24,392 bases of DNA from Verrucomicrobiota bacterium (GTDB taxonomy: Bacteria > Verrucomicrobiota > Verrucomicrobiia > Chthoniobacterales > UBA10450). The stretch is from the NCBI GenBank assembly GCA_003219115.1, contig QHPN01000081.1:4608-28999 (forward strand). Reading direction: 5' to 3'. The position numbers were made by a program, and so were the translations under genes. The notes below the pieces were generated by a model, which saw only the letters and a program-made list of their open reading frames with translations, was not told where the DNA came from and searched no databases. Below are positions 1-8,134 of this stretch, in pieces; position 1 is the first letter of the stretch, and every line of letters begins with the position of its first letter.

Positions 1-303
1 ATGAGTTACGAAAGCGGAGATGTGTGGGATACGACCAAACCCCTCCGGCAACTCCTCTTGGCTGCCAAGAACCCTCGCTACGAGCTTATCTGTTTCTGGC
101 AGGGCACGCAGGGCGGCCCAGCACTTGGCGTGCTGATGATCCGACGCACTCGAGGCAACGCACGACTTATTTTCTCTGCCGTCATGAATAACGACATACC
201 TGAGAACAAGTGGACGTGGGAGCAAGTGAAACGGCACATTCTTGAGAACAAGATAGACGTGCTGATTTCAGCGGAGCATCCCGGTGTCTACGATAATCGC
301 TAG
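1..303 (+). CDS. Hypothetical protein, possibly 5'-truncated by the window edge
   Basis: This is an open frame of 100 residues whose ATG is the first base of the window, so the true start may lie further upstream. I do not recognise a family. The protein is soluble, with alternating hydrophobic strands (ELICFW, LGVLMIRR, ARLIFSAVM) followed by a charged helix (EQVKRHILENKI) and a short C-terminal strand (VLISAEHP), which suggests a small alpha/beta domain. No signal peptide, metal site or catalytic motif is visible. The next gene is on the opposite strand (convergent), with a repeat copy between them. Codon use looks coding, but function cannot be assigned. Confidence 0.5.
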   Translation: MSYESGDVWDTTKPLRQLLLAAKNPRYELICFWQGTQGGPALGVLMIRRTRGNARLIFSAVMNNDIPENKWTWEQVKRHILENKIDVLISAEHPGVYDNR

Positions 304-426
304 CCGTAACTCAATTGATTGAGGGAAGTATCGGGGCCGCGTTTTCACTTTACACCTAATGAGGAGAGCCTGTGGTCGGAGGCCAATCTGCAAGCTCGCG
401 GCATCTCGGAGCTTCTGCCTTATGAT

Positions 427-480
427 CAACGGGCAAGATGCCCGTTGGCCTCACAGGGTCCGAGCCGGACTGGCGTTGGA
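427..480 (-). repeat. Dispersed repeat, family A, copy 1
   Basis: This is an inverted copy, about 54 bp long, of the element also found at 8135-8187 and 17897-17952. It contains a perfect 9-bp stem with a 3-nt loop at 427-447 (CAACGGGCA / TGCCCGTTG). A conserved segment (GGTCCGAGCCGGACTGGCGTT) shared by all copies follows. It lies between two convergent genes and could act as a transcription terminator, although no T-tract follows. The rest of the 301-494 spacer shows nothing else I can name. Confidence 0.85.
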
Positions 481-494
481 AGCCTGTGCCACAA

Positions 495-1184
495 CTATAA
501 GATTCGCCAGCGAGGTTGTCCGGTTCTTCGATCGGTTTCCCATAGACGACAACCGCCCAGGAAAGCGTTGCGGTTGTCGCCCCTTTTTACTCCGCGTGGT
601 AATCGCGCCATCTTTTTCACGTTGCCTCCGCCGAGCACGACGGTATCGGCGACAAACGAAAGCTTCAGCTGCGTTACGCAGTAAATCACTTCTTTGCGCC
701 AGGCTTTTTCGCCGAGCTCCTCCAGTCCGTCCTTGCCTAACCAGTCTTCAATCTTGCGATGCCCACGGTAGGGAAGATCACCAAGCTCCAGGGGCATGAG
801 ATTGTTGTTCCAGACGAGCGCGGCACCCAGACCCGTGCCTAACCCGAGAAAAAGCATCCGCCCGCGAACGTGACTGCCCAGCGCCTGCATCGCGGCGTCG
901 TTAATCACCCGAGTGGGCTTTTTGAGCGCCCGACCAAAATTAAATCCGATCCACCCTTTGCTGAGATGTTTCGGTTCCTTCACGATTTTGCCTTCGCGTA
1001 CCACCGATGGAAAACCGATCGAAACGGCCGCAAATTTAAGGTCCGGCGTGGTCTCGTGAAATTTTTTTACGAAATCGCGCGGAGTCATTTCCGGTCCGGA
1101 ATCGAATTTCAACTTGTCCCGGACGGACATCAGGAGCTTGACCTGAGTGCCACCGATATCGACGACGAGAACGTTGCGTTTCAT
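495..1184 (-). CDS. ppgK: ROK-family sugar kinase, polyphosphate glucokinase-like
   Basis: Likely phosphorylates glucose, using polyphosphate and/or ATP, in the cytoplasm. The 229-residue protein has the N-terminal phosphate-binding motif DIGGT (residues 9-13), a substrate-site IND (94-96, with D96 as the presumed catalytic base), the glycine-rich GTGLG (116-120) and LELGDL, then a C-terminal LGGGN and NAFLGGCRLWE. That order and the NAFLGG...RLWE ending are typical of the polyphosphate-glucokinase branch of the ROK family, which lacks the zinc-binding Cys cluster of ROK repressors and kinases. The ATG at 1184 is preceded by a good ribosome-binding site (GGGAGG), so a longer upstream frame is unlikely. 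It lies 20 bp after the response-regulator gene and is probably co-transcribed with it. Phosphate donor specificity cannot be read from the sequence. Confidence 0.8.
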   Translation of the reverse strand: MKRNVLVVDIGGTQVKLLMSVRDKLKFDSGPEMTPRDFVKKFHETTPDLKFAAVSIGFPSVVREGKIVKEPKHLSKGWIGFNFGRALKKPTRVINDAAMQALGSHVRGRMLFLGLGTGLGAALVWNNNLMPLELGDLPYRGHRKIEDWLGKDGLEELGEKAWRKEVIYCVTQLKLSFVADTVVLGGGNVKKMARLPRGVKRGDNRNAFLGGCRLWETDRRTGQPRWRIL

Positions 1185-1204
1185 CGCACCCTCCCGCAGG
1201 AGCG

Positions 1205-2956
1205 TTACTCGCCGGTTCGACCGAGAAGACGTTTGAAAAGGCCGCCGCGCTCCGCCTTTTCGGAAGCAGCCGGGGGCCAGCATTCAACGATGTCGAGTTC
1301 GACGAAGCGAAACAGAGTCAGACGAGCGAACCTTAAATCGAGCCGCAGATTTCGCGCGATTTGGGCAATGGAACGGGCGCCGTTGAATTGCGAGGCGAAC
1401 TGCGCTTCGGCCGTGGTGAGCCGCAATTTTTGCACGCGTTCAAAACCGTCCCGGGTGTAGGCGGGGGTCGATTCCGGATCGTAATTGGCTTTTTCAGCAA
1501 CGTCCTGAGCCTGGACGAACCGGAGCGTGCTCAACATCCAATGCTCGATATCGTCATCCGCCGGGATATCGTGGGTGAAATCGGGCAGCTCCGTGGTCTG
1601 TTCAAATGCGAAACGGACCCGCAGGGCGCTCCACTGTTGGGCGAAAAGTTTTTGGCCGTAGTGCTGGACCAATTGCAGGGTCGGATCGCGCAGAATCAAA
1701 TCTTCTCGGGCCAGAGTAATGAATAATGGGCAGCCGGTTTGCGATTGTGTTTCCCGCGCTTCCCTTACCCGCTCCGAATCAATATTTACCAGAGTGACCG
1801 GCGCTTCAGCGCAATAAGCTTCGCCGTCGCGGGTCGTGACCAGCACTACCTTTCCTTGGCGAGCATAAAGATCGACATTGTCTCGGGCGCCGGCAGAACG
1901 CAGGGTGCCGGTCAAGTTTTCCTGACCAATCACCCGCAGTGCGCGGCTGAAGGAGAAGAACGGGGTCTCGCCGGAAAAATAGACATTCCCACCCAAGCTG
2001 GACTCGAAAAGCGCAGGCTGGGACTGCGGGGAGAATTCCCGATTGCCAAAATTGCTTTGCTCATCTGCTTGCGACAAAGCAGGCTCCGGCTCGTTCCAGA
2101 GCGGTGAAGACTCGACCGCCGGGGCCTCCTCACTCTCCGGACCGACTTCACTGGTAAACTCCGAGTGCACGGCCGGCTCGGCGCCTTCTTCCCCCGGGAC
2201 TTTCAACAGGTTTTCCTCCACTGTTTTTAAGAGAGTATCAGTTGTAAACGGTTTGTTCAGAATTCCCAATACATTCTCGGACCGGTCTTGGGCATTTTCC
2301 AGATCCCCACCGAAGCCGGACATGAAAACCACTGGAACATCTGCCGTTGACACGTCTGCGCTCAAGCGCTTGCTCAATTCATCACCGCGCAGGTCGGGCA
2401 GCAAATAATCGAGCAAGATTAAATCGGGCTTTTGCTGGCGCGTGGCTTGCAAGCCCTCCTGCGCAGTTCCGGCAGTGACCACTTCGTAGTTCGCTTCCGC
2501 GAGAATTTCCTGCACGAATTTCAGCATCATCAGGCTGTCGTCGATCACCAGAACGCGTTGCCGTTTCGCCGCCTCTTTGCCCGGCCGCAAGAGCGTCTGC
2601 GCAAGATCCAGGAAATCTGAGTCGGCGAAGGGCTTTTCTAACAAACGAGCATCATCGATTCCCTCGGAGTTTTCGTCTGCCGAGGTTAAGACAATTGCGT
2701 GCGCCTTCGGATGACGGGCTCGCAAGTCGCGCACGACATCTGGTTCCGAAGCGGCATCAAGGTCGAGGACAAAAAGTGCCACGGGCTCATCGGCCGCGAT
2801 CCGAGCGGCCTCGTCCACGTCGCGGGCCACGTCCACGACCGCCTCCGGTACGACCTGGTGGAGGGCGGACAAAATCGAGGAGAGCAACGCCTCGTCCGAT
2901 TCCAAAACGAGAATGCGCTCTTCGCTCTTATGATTTCGGGCAGGAGATTCTTTCAC
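1205..2956 (-). CDS. Response regulator with two receiver domains and a DUF4388-like C-terminal region
   Basis: This is a 583-residue cytoplasmic signalling protein. Receiver 1 spans about residues 13-125, with acidic E19/D21, acceptor candidate D65, T91 and K108. Receiver 2 spans about 133-252 and is canonical: D139/D140, acceptor D183 in LILLDYLLPD, S213 and K235 in NKPF. A Glu/Pro/Ser-rich linker follows (about 255-325). A region starting near 330 (FFSFSRALRVIGQENLTGTL...GKVVLVTT) resembles DUF4388/PATAN domains of gliding- and polarity-related regulators. The last 80 residues could form a small helical, winged-helix-like module (FNGARSIAQIARNLRLDL). No DNA-binding domain of the OmpR or NarL type is present, so output is probably by protein interaction. 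It is the likely first gene of a two-gene unit with the kinase at 495-1184. No histidine kinase lies nearby, so its partner is unknown. Confidence 0.8.
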   Translation of the reverse strand: MKESPARNHKSEERILVLESDEALLSSILSALHQVVPEAVVDVARDVDEAARIAADEPVALFVLDLDAASEPDVVRDLRARHPKAHAIVLTSADENSEGIDDARLLEKPFADSDFLDLAQTLLRPGKEAAKRQRVLVIDDSLMMLKFVQEILAEANYEVVTAGTAQEGLQATRQQKPDLILLDYLLPDLRGDELSKRLSADVSTADVPVVFMSGFGGDLENAQDRSENVLGILNKPFTTDTLLKTVEENLLKVPGEEGAEPAVHSEFTSEVGPESEEAPAVESSPLWNEPEPALSQADEQSNFGNREFSPQSQPALFESSLGGNVYFSGETPFFSFSRALRVIGQENLTGTLRSAGARDNVDLYARQGKVVLVTTRDGEAYCAEAPVTLVNIDSERVREARETQSQTGCPLFITLAREDLILRDPTLQLVQHYGQKLFAQQWSALRVRFAFEQTTELPDFTHDIPADDDIEHWMLSTLRFVQAQDVAEKANYDPESTPAYTRDGFERVQKLRLTTAEAQFASQFNGARSIAQIARNLRLDLRFARLTLFRFVELDIVECWPPAASEKAERGGLFKRLLGRTGE

Positions 2957-3035
2957 GGGGTGACAGCCGGCGGACTATGCGCCTTCTTTAACAATTTATG
3001 GTTCTCGATAAATGAAAAGTATTTTCTCGCTCGAC

Positions 3036-4469
3036 TTAGGCGAGACGGTCCACCGGATACCGCCGGGCCAGCTCGCGCCGGCTGGTCTTGCCCCGTTCAG
3101 TGACGGGAATCGCTTCGACAAAATAAATGCGGCGCGGTACCTGCCAACTGCTTAACCGCGCCCGACAATGTGCCAACAGTTCTCCCTCGGTAAGCCCCTT
3201 CGCGACTACGCAGGCGGCGACTTCCTGATTCCGCCGTTCCGATTCACGGCCGAAAACGATCGCTTCTCGCACTCCCTCGCAGCGGAGGATTTCCGCTTCC
3301 ACTTCCGCGGGATGCACTTTTTTGCCGGCAACATTAATTAAGTCCGAGCTTCGTCCAACGATCCGATAACCACGCGCTGTTTTCTCCAGCAAATCGTCCG
3401 GGACAAAGATGCCGTGCCCGAGTTTATCTTCGTCCGGGACAGGAAAATAACCGTCGGCTACGGCGCGGCTTCGCACGCGGATGAGCGAGCTCGAGACTTC
3501 GGGATCGACCGGTTCGAGCGCAACGCCACACATTGCTTCACCCACAAATCCCGGGATCGGCTGCGCTTTGCGGTCATAACAAATCCCTCCGCATTCGGAG
3601 GCACCGTAAAACGAGTGAATTTCGCGTCGGCATTGTTCGCGAAACGCTTGCGCGGTCTCCACCGGCAAGGGAGCGCCAGCTGAAATGCAAAGCCGCAGGT
3701 TCGGCAATGGCGGCGGCTCCTTCAGCTCGCAAAAGGATTGGTAGAACACTGGCATTCCGGGAAAAACGGTGGCGCGAGTTGTGGCCAGGCCATCGATGAT
3801 GGCACGCGGGATCCGGTCGTTGCTAAGCGCGAGGGAAACACCGCGCACAATCAGCGGCGTCAATAAATTGCTGAAGCCATATGAATGGGAAATCGGAATA
3901 ACCCCGAAGCTTAGGTCGCGATCGGTGATCCCCATCGTCTCGCAAATGTTCTCGCAATCTGCGAGGAGCTGTTCGCTGCGAAAACGGACCGCCCGCGGCG
4001 CAGCTGTCGTGCCTGAGGTCAATTTCAATAACCCAAGTCCCTCATCACGAGCGAAGCCGAGGGTTCCCGGGGAAGTTACCTTAACGATCACCCGTGATCC
4101 CTGGGTCCGACTCGGACTGGCGTTCTTCGCTCGGAATGACAGCGTTGCGAAGCCGGCAACCTGACACAATCGAAACGCATTTTGCCGTTGCTCGTCGCTG
4201 ATTGTTTGTTCCAGCGGTAGAACAACGACCCGTTTTCGCAAGCAAGCCAGAAACAGCGATGGCCAGTCCGGATGATTCCCAATTTGGATCGCAAGAACCT
4301 GGCCAGGTACGATCGTTCCGAGTTCGTCTGCAAATTGACGAGCACGCTCTTCGATTTCGAGAAATGTGCGCGTAACTTTTCCCTGCGAGTCGAAGATGGC
4401 GGAGCGATCGCGGTTGTTAGCGCCCGTCCTTTCCCAGGCCGCTAGAATCGGATCCTCAACCTTCGTCAT
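3036..4469 (-). CDS. AMP-dependent acyl-CoA synthetase/ligase family protein
   Basis: Predicted to adenylate a carboxylic acid, probably a fatty acid, and transfer it to CoA or a carrier thiol. The 477-residue protein carries the family motifs in order: P-loop TSGTTAAPR (151-159, Arg replacing the usual Lys of PKG), SFYGASECGG (about 283-292), GRSSDLINVAGKKVHPAEVE (hinge/A8 region) and a C-terminal catalytic Lys in ERGKTSRREL. It is shorter than long-chain FadD enzymes and closer in size to carrier-loading ligases. The ATG at 4469 is chosen; an in-frame TTG lies 9 bases upstream. A segment at about residues 112-126 is encoded by repeat sequence (see the repeat at 4103-4141), probably forming a surface loop before the P-loop. 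Substrate is unknown. No acyl-carrier or ketosynthase gene lies nearby. It is divergent from rpmE. Confidence 0.85.
   Translation of the reverse strand: MTKVEDPILAAWERTGANNRDRSAIFDSQGKVTRTFLEIEERARQFADELGTIVPGQVLAIQIGNHPDWPSLFLACLRKRVVVLPLEQTISDEQRQNAFRLCQVAGFATLSFRAKNASPSRTQGSRVIVKVTSPGTLGFARDEGLGLLKLTSGTTAAPRAVRFRSEQLLADCENICETMGITDRDLSFGVIPISHSYGFSNLLTPLIVRGVSLALSNDRIPRAIIDGLATTRATVFPGMPVFYQSFCELKEPPPLPNLRLCISAGAPLPVETAQAFREQCRREIHSFYGASECGGICYDRKAQPIPGFVGEAMCGVALEPVDPEVSSSLIRVRSRAVADGYFPVPDEDKLGHGIFVPDDLLEKTARGYRIVGRSSDLINVAGKKVHPAEVEAEILRCEGVREAIVFGRESERRNQEVAACVVAKGLTEGELLAHCRARLSSWQVPRRIYFVEAIPVTERGKTSRRELARRYPVDRLA
4103..4141 (-). repeat. Composite repeat fragment inside a coding sequence
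   Basis: On the minus strand this reads TGTCATTCCGAGCG followed by AACGCCAGTCCGAGTCGG. The first part matches the arm of the repeat at 5917-6016, and the second matches family A at 427-480. The same junction type occurs at 8720-8755. The segment is in frame in the acyl-CoA ligase gene and encodes approximately SFRAKNASPSRTQ. Confidence 0.7.
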
Positions 4470-4519
4470 TACTTGCAAATTTGCGGGTTCACGGCTACAC
4501 TTCCTGCTCGTTTTTCAAC

Positions 4520-4744
4520 ATGAAAACGGATATTCACCCCGATTATCAAGAGACCGATATCGTTTGCGCCTGCGGTGCGGTTTATCACACTCGCTCGACC
4601 AAACGAGACATTAAAATCGGCATCTGCGCCGCCTGCCATCCGTTTTTCACGGGCGAGCAAAAATTCGTCGATACCGCCGGGCGCGTGGAAAAATTCGCTC
4701 GCCGCTACGGCAGCACCAAGGCCGCTCGCGCGGGCAAGGCTTAG
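4520..4744 (+). CDS. rpmE: Large ribosomal subunit protein bL31, zinc-binding form
   Basis: The 74-residue bL31 protein sits on the 50S subunit and bridges to the 30S. It starts MKTDIHPDYQ, the canonical N-terminus. The four zinc ligands C16, C18 (CAC), C36 and C39 (CAAC) are all present, so this is the zinc-containing (C+) paralogue rather than the zinc-free form expressed under zinc starvation. The HPFFTGEQKFVDTAGRVEKF signature follows, with a basic C-terminal tail. The start at 4520 is fixed by homology. The frame remains open 39 bases upstream, but that part is unlike bL31. It is followed by a palindromic repeat and then prfA, an order common in many bacteria. Confidence 0.97.
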   Translation: MKTDIHPDYQETDIVCACGAVYHTRSTKRDIKIGICAACHPFFTGEQKFVDTAGRVEKFARRYGSTKAARAGKA

Positions 4745-4749
4745 CTGAC

Positions 4750-4804
4750 TGTAGCCGGGGTCGTCGACCCCGGAGTTTTGCGACGGCCAGCGACCGCGGC
4801 TACA
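4750..4804. repeat. Nested inverted repeat between rpmE and prfA
   Basis: Outer arms TGTAGCCG (4750-4757) and CGGCTACA (4797-4804) enclose a strong inner palindrome at 4755-4773 (CCGGGGTC / GACCCCGG), followed by AGTTTTG. The inner hairpin could attenuate or terminate transcription after rpmE. The outer arm ends only 4 bases before the prfA ATG, leaving no visible Shine-Dalgarno sequence outside the repeat. Confidence 0.75.
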
Positions 4805-4808
4805 ACGC

Positions 4809-5888
4809 ATGGACTTTAATCGCCTCATCCAACATAAACGCGAACGCTTCGAACAACTCGAGCGCGAGATCGCCGATCCAACTCTTTTTGAAAATCGGAA
4901 TCGCGCCGGTGAGATCATGCGCGAACACGCCAATGTCAAAGCGCTGCTCGCGAAATGGACCGAACTCTCGAATGCGCGCATGCAGCTGGCCGACAATCGC
5001 GAACTTGCGAATTCCAGCGATGCCGACCTTGCTCAAATGGCGCAGGAAGAGATTCCCGCTCTCGAGAGACGCGTCGCCGATCTCGAACGCGAGATGCAGG
5101 TCGTGTTGCTCCCGCCTGACGAAAATGAAAATCGGGATGCGATCATCGAGATTCGCGCAGGCACCGGCGGAAGCGAGGCCGCAATTTTCGCGGCCGATTT
5201 GTATCGGATGTACAATCGCTACGCCGAGTCAGCCGGGCTAAAAATTGAGAGCATGGATTCGAGCCCGTCGGAGCTAGGCGGATTAAAGGAAATCATTTTC
5301 AAAGTCAGCGGCGAATCGGTTTTTCGAAAGCTGCGTTACGAGAGCGGAGTCCATCGGGTGCAACGTGTGCCGGCGACGGAAGCGCAGGGGCGGATTCATA
5401 CCAGCACCGCGACGGTCGCGGTTTTACCCGAAGCGGAGGAGGTCGATCTCGAACTAAAACCGGAAGATCTTCGGATCGAAGTTTGCCGTTCGGGCGGACC
5501 CGGCGGCCAGGGGGTGAACACGACTGATTCGGCGGTGCAGGTCCTGCACATTCCGACTGGCACCATCGTTCGCTGCCAGGACGGGCGCAGCCAGCAGAAG
5601 AACAAGGAAAAAGCGCTCAATGTTTTGCGGTCGCGGCTGCTCGAAACCAAACAACGCGATGAAGCGGAGAAATATGCTGCGCATCGCCGCAGCCAGATTG
5701 GGTCAGGCGGCCGCGAAGAAAAAATTCGCACCTACAATTTTCCGCAGAACCGTGTCACCGATCACCGCATCGGACTGACGCTTTATAATCTGGACCGATT
5801 TATCGAAGGCGACCTCGAGGAGATGATTTCAGCCCTGCAAGCGGCCGATCTGGCGGAGCGATTGAAAGACAGAGCCCTGAGCGCGTGA
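4809..5888 (+). CDS. prfA: Peptide chain release factor 1 (RF1)
   Basis: Recognises UAA and UAG stop codons in the ribosomal A site and triggers peptidyl-tRNA hydrolysis. The 359-residue length is standard. The PxT-type anticodon tripeptide is PAT (188-190, within VQRVPATEAQGRIHTS), which identifies RF1 rather than RF2. The GGQ catalytic motif is at 232-234 in SGGPGGQGVNTTDSAVQ. The N-terminal coiled-coil domain (residues 1-95), GTGGSEAAIFAADLYRMY and the C-terminal NFPQNRVTDHRIGLTLYNL are all present. It lies upstream of prmC, which modifies the GGQ glutamine. The gene begins immediately after a palindromic repeat. Confidence 0.98.
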   Translation: MDFNRLIQHKRERFEQLEREIADPTLFENRNRAGEIMREHANVKALLAKWTELSNARMQLADNRELANSSDADLAQMAQEEIPALERRVADLEREMQVVLLPPDENENRDAIIEIRAGTGGSEAAIFAADLYRMYNRYAESAGLKIESMDSSPSELGGLKEIIFKVSGESVFRKLRYESGVHRVQRVPATEAQGRIHTSTATVAVLPEAEEVDLELKPEDLRIEVCRSGGPGGQGVNTTDSAVQVLHIPTGTIVRCQDGRSQQKNKEKALNVLRSRLLETKQRDEAEKYAAHRRSQIGSGGREEKIRTYNFPQNRVTDHRIGLTLYNLDRFIEGDLEEMISALQAADLAERLKDRALSA

Positions 5889-5916
5889 TGAAAATTCACC
5901 TCGCGTCTTTATTGGT

Positions 5917-6016
5917 TGTCATCCTGAACCGCGCAGGCGGCGAAGGATCTCTCCGACGAAGCAAGCCCAGCCAAGCAATGAGAGATTCCTCGCCGTCTGC
6001 GCGGCTCGGAATGACA
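5917..6016. repeat. 100-bp inverted repeat (family B) between prfA and prmC
   Basis: The 36-bp arms at 5917-5952 and 5981-6016 are inverted copies with six mismatches, separated by 28 bp. The left arm begins TGTCATCCTGAACCGCGCAG; the right arm ends GCGGCTCGGAATGACA. Most mismatches are transitions, which could still pair as G-U in RNA. Related elements occur at 8614-8729 and, degenerate, at 21725-21797. In RNA it would form a long hairpin ending 20 bases before the prmC start. Confidence 0.85.
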
Positions 6017-6036
6017 GCGTTTAGAACGTGGGATCT

Positions 6037-6873
6037 ATGACTGTTCTCGAAGTCCTGCAATCGACAACCACGTATTTCCAGAAGCGCGGGATTGAAAATC
6101 CGCGCTTGAATGCGGAGCATTTGCTGGCGCATTCGCTCGGGCGGAAACGGCTCGATGTTTACCTGGAATTCGAGCGCGTTCTAGCCGAACCGGAGCTGGC
6201 GCCAATCCGCGAACTGGTGCGACGACGGGGGCAAAACGAGCCGCTCCAGCATTTGCTCGGCACGGTCGAGTTTTGCGGGAACGTTTTCCTTTGCGACAAA
6301 CGCGCGCTCGTTCCGCGCCCGGAGACCGAGGAATTGGTTGCGCTTCTTCTTCAATCAAGCATCGACCATCAACCAACAACCATCCTCGATGTGGGGACCG
6401 GCTCGGGTGTGATCGCTCTGACGCTGGCGCAAAAATTTATTGAAGCGAAAGTTCTCGCGACCGACGTCTCCGACGACGCCCTGTTGCTAGCGCGTGAAAA
6501 TGCGGCGCGGCTCCAAATTCATCAGGTGGAATTTCGCAACAGCGACTTACTGGAGAACGTGGATGGGAAATTCGACCTGATCGTCGCCAACCTGCCTTAT
6601 GTTTCACGGCGCGACCGCGACCAGCTCGTGGCCGAGGTCTTGCGGGATCCGGAAGTCGCGCTTTTCGCCGGAGAGCAAGGTGATGAAATTATTCGCCGAT
6701 TGATTGAAACCGCGCCGGCACATTTGAATGCCGGCAGTCTCCTCGCGCTCGAGATTGGTCTGAGTCAGGAACCGGCCCTGATCGAACTCTTGCGCCAGAA
6801 AAATTACGGCGACATCGAGGCGAAAAACGATTATTCAGGTAGAGCGCGTTTTCTTTTCGCCCGGTATGGATAA
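6037..6873 (+). CDS. prmC: Peptide chain release factor N5-glutamine methyltransferase
   Basis: Methylates the glutamine of the GGQ motif of release factors, using S-adenosylmethionine. The 278-residue protein has an N-terminal helical domain (1-75), ALVPRPETEELV, the SAM-binding motif I ILDVGTGSGVIALTLA (about 115-130), an acidic motif ATDVSDDAL and the active-site tetrapeptide DLIVANLPYV (about 181-190). The usual active-site sequence is NPPY; here it is NLPY. The start at ATG 6037 is preferred over the in-frame GTG at 6028, as it gives the usual N-terminus. It overlaps murA by 8 bases, so the two are probably translationally coupled. Placement just after prfA fits the function. Confidence 0.95.
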   Translation: MTVLEVLQSTTTYFQKRGIENPRLNAEHLLAHSLGRKRLDVYLEFERVLAEPELAPIRELVRRRGQNEPLQHLLGTVEFCGNVFLCDKRALVPRPETEELVALLLQSSIDHQPTTILDVGTGSGVIALTLAQKFIEAKVLATDVSDDALLLARENAARLQIHQVEFRNSDLLENVDGKFDLIVANLPYVSRRDRDQLVAEVLRDPEVALFAGEQGDEIIRRLIETAPAHLNAGSLLALEIGLSQEPALIELLRQKNYGDIEAKNDYSGRARFLFARYG

Positions 6874-8125
6874 GATTCTTGTACATGGCGGGAATTCTCT
6901 CGCTGGTTCCATCAAGATCAGCGGCTCGAAGAATTCCGCTCTGCCCATCCTGGCTGCGACGCTGCTGACGCGCGAGCCGTGTACCATTCATCGCGTGCCC
7001 GACCTGAGCGACACGAACTACATGCTGCAAATTCTCAATCATCTCGGCGCACAGGTGGAACGCGCAAGCGGCACCGTCACGGTTTCCGCAGACAAGGCTC
7101 AATCGGTTGCACCATATGAAGTCGTTCGAAAAATGCGCGCGTCCGTTTGCGTGCTTGGACCGCTTCTCGGGCGTTGCAAGGAAGCGACTGTTTCGCTGCC
7201 GGGCGGGTGTATCATCGGCGACCGGCCGATCGACTTGCATTTGAAAGGTTTCGAGGCTCTTGGCGCAGCGGTGCGGGTAGAAGGCGGAAACGTGAAGGTT
7301 TTCGCGCCGAAATTGAATGGCGCGGTGATTAATTTGCGCGGCAAATTCGGGCCGACCGTTCTTGGCACCGATAACGTGATGATGGCCGCGGTTCTCGCCG
7401 AAGGCACCACCGTGATTGAAGGCGCAGCGCAGGAACCGGAAGTTTGCGATCTCGCCGATTTTCTCAACAAAATGGGCGCGAAAATCGAAGGTGCAGGCAC
7501 ACGCCGCATGATCATCGAAGGGGTCAGCGAACTGCACGGTGCGGAGCACGACATTATTCCCGACCGCATCGAAGCCGGCACATTTCTGGTAGCGGGCGCG
7601 ATTGCCGGCAAAGGAGTCACCGTGAATCGGGTTAACCCCGACCATCTCACCGCGATCACGACTGCGCTGAGCGGTTGCGGATTCAAGATCGAGACCAAAA
7701 AACAGTCGCTGACGGTCTTGCCCAATGGTGCGCCCAAGCCGCTCGAAATAACAACGGAGCCTTATCCGGGATTTCCGACCGACATGCAGGCGCAAATGTG
7801 CGCGTTGCTTTCTACGACTGAGGGGATCAGTGTAATCACGGAAAATATTTTCCCGCAGCGTTACATGCATGTGGCTGAGCTCAAACGCATGGGTGCGCAG
7901 GTGCAAATGGAAGGCGCAACGGCAGTAATTTCGGGCGTGGAACGACTGACGGGTGCGCCGGTGATGGCGAGTGATCTGCGTGCGTCGGCCGCGTTGGTGC
8001 TGGCAGGATTGAAGGCCGAGGGAACGACAGAAGTGAGCCGCGTCTATCACATCGATCGCGGCTACGAACATCTCGACGAAAAGTTGAGCGAGCTCGGCGC
8101 CAACATCGAGCGGGTGCAGGCGTAG
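6866..8125 (+). CDS. murA: UDP-N-acetylglucosamine 1-carboxyvinyltransferase
   Basis: First committed step of peptidoglycan synthesis: transfers enolpyruvyl from phosphoenolpyruvate to UDP-GlcNAc in the cytoplasm. The 419-residue length is typical. K22 in SGSKNSALP and C115 in LPGGCIIGDRPIDLH match the catalytic residues at the standard numbering. C115 means the enzyme is of the fosfomycin-sensitive type rather than the Asp variant. The two inverted alpha/beta domains and RASAALVLAGL near the C-terminus are present. The start codon overlaps the end of prmC (ATGGATAA). Confidence 0.98.
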   Translation: MDKILVHGGNSLAGSIKISGSKNSALPILAATLLTREPCTIHRVPDLSDTNYMLQILNHLGAQVERASGTVTVSADKAQSVAPYEVVRKMRASVCVLGPLLGRCKEATVSLPGGCIIGDRPIDLHLKGFEALGAAVRVEGGNVKVFAPKLNGAVINLRGKFGPTVLGTDNVMMAAVLAEGTTVIEGAAQEPEVCDLADFLNKMGAKIEGAGTRRMIIEGVSELHGAEHDIIPDRIEAGTFLVAGAIAGKGVTVNRVNPDHLTAITTALSGCGFKIETKKQSLTVLPNGAPKPLEITTEPYPGFPTDMQAQMCALLSTTEGISVITENIFPQRYMHVAELKRMGAQVQMEGATAVISGVERLTGAPVMASDLRASAALVLAGLKAEGTTEVSRVYHIDRGYEHLDEKLSELGANIERVQA

Positions 8126-8134
8126 CACAGCCAT

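Noticed and set aside
319..799. Two overlapping plus-strand open frames between the first gene and the ROK kinase
   Set aside because: They cross a dispersed repeat and the antisense of the kinase gene; the translations are Arg/Pro/Ser-rich with no family resemblance.
4755..4773. Classical rho-independent terminator after rpmE
   Set aside because: A strong GC palindrome is present, but only a four-T run follows after two bases and it is part of a larger repeat; kept as a repeat rather than a terminator.
6689..8134. 481-codon open frame antisense to murA
   Set aside because: It is a shadow of murA in GC-rich DNA: rich in His, Arg and Cys, with no domain, while murA on the other strand is certain.
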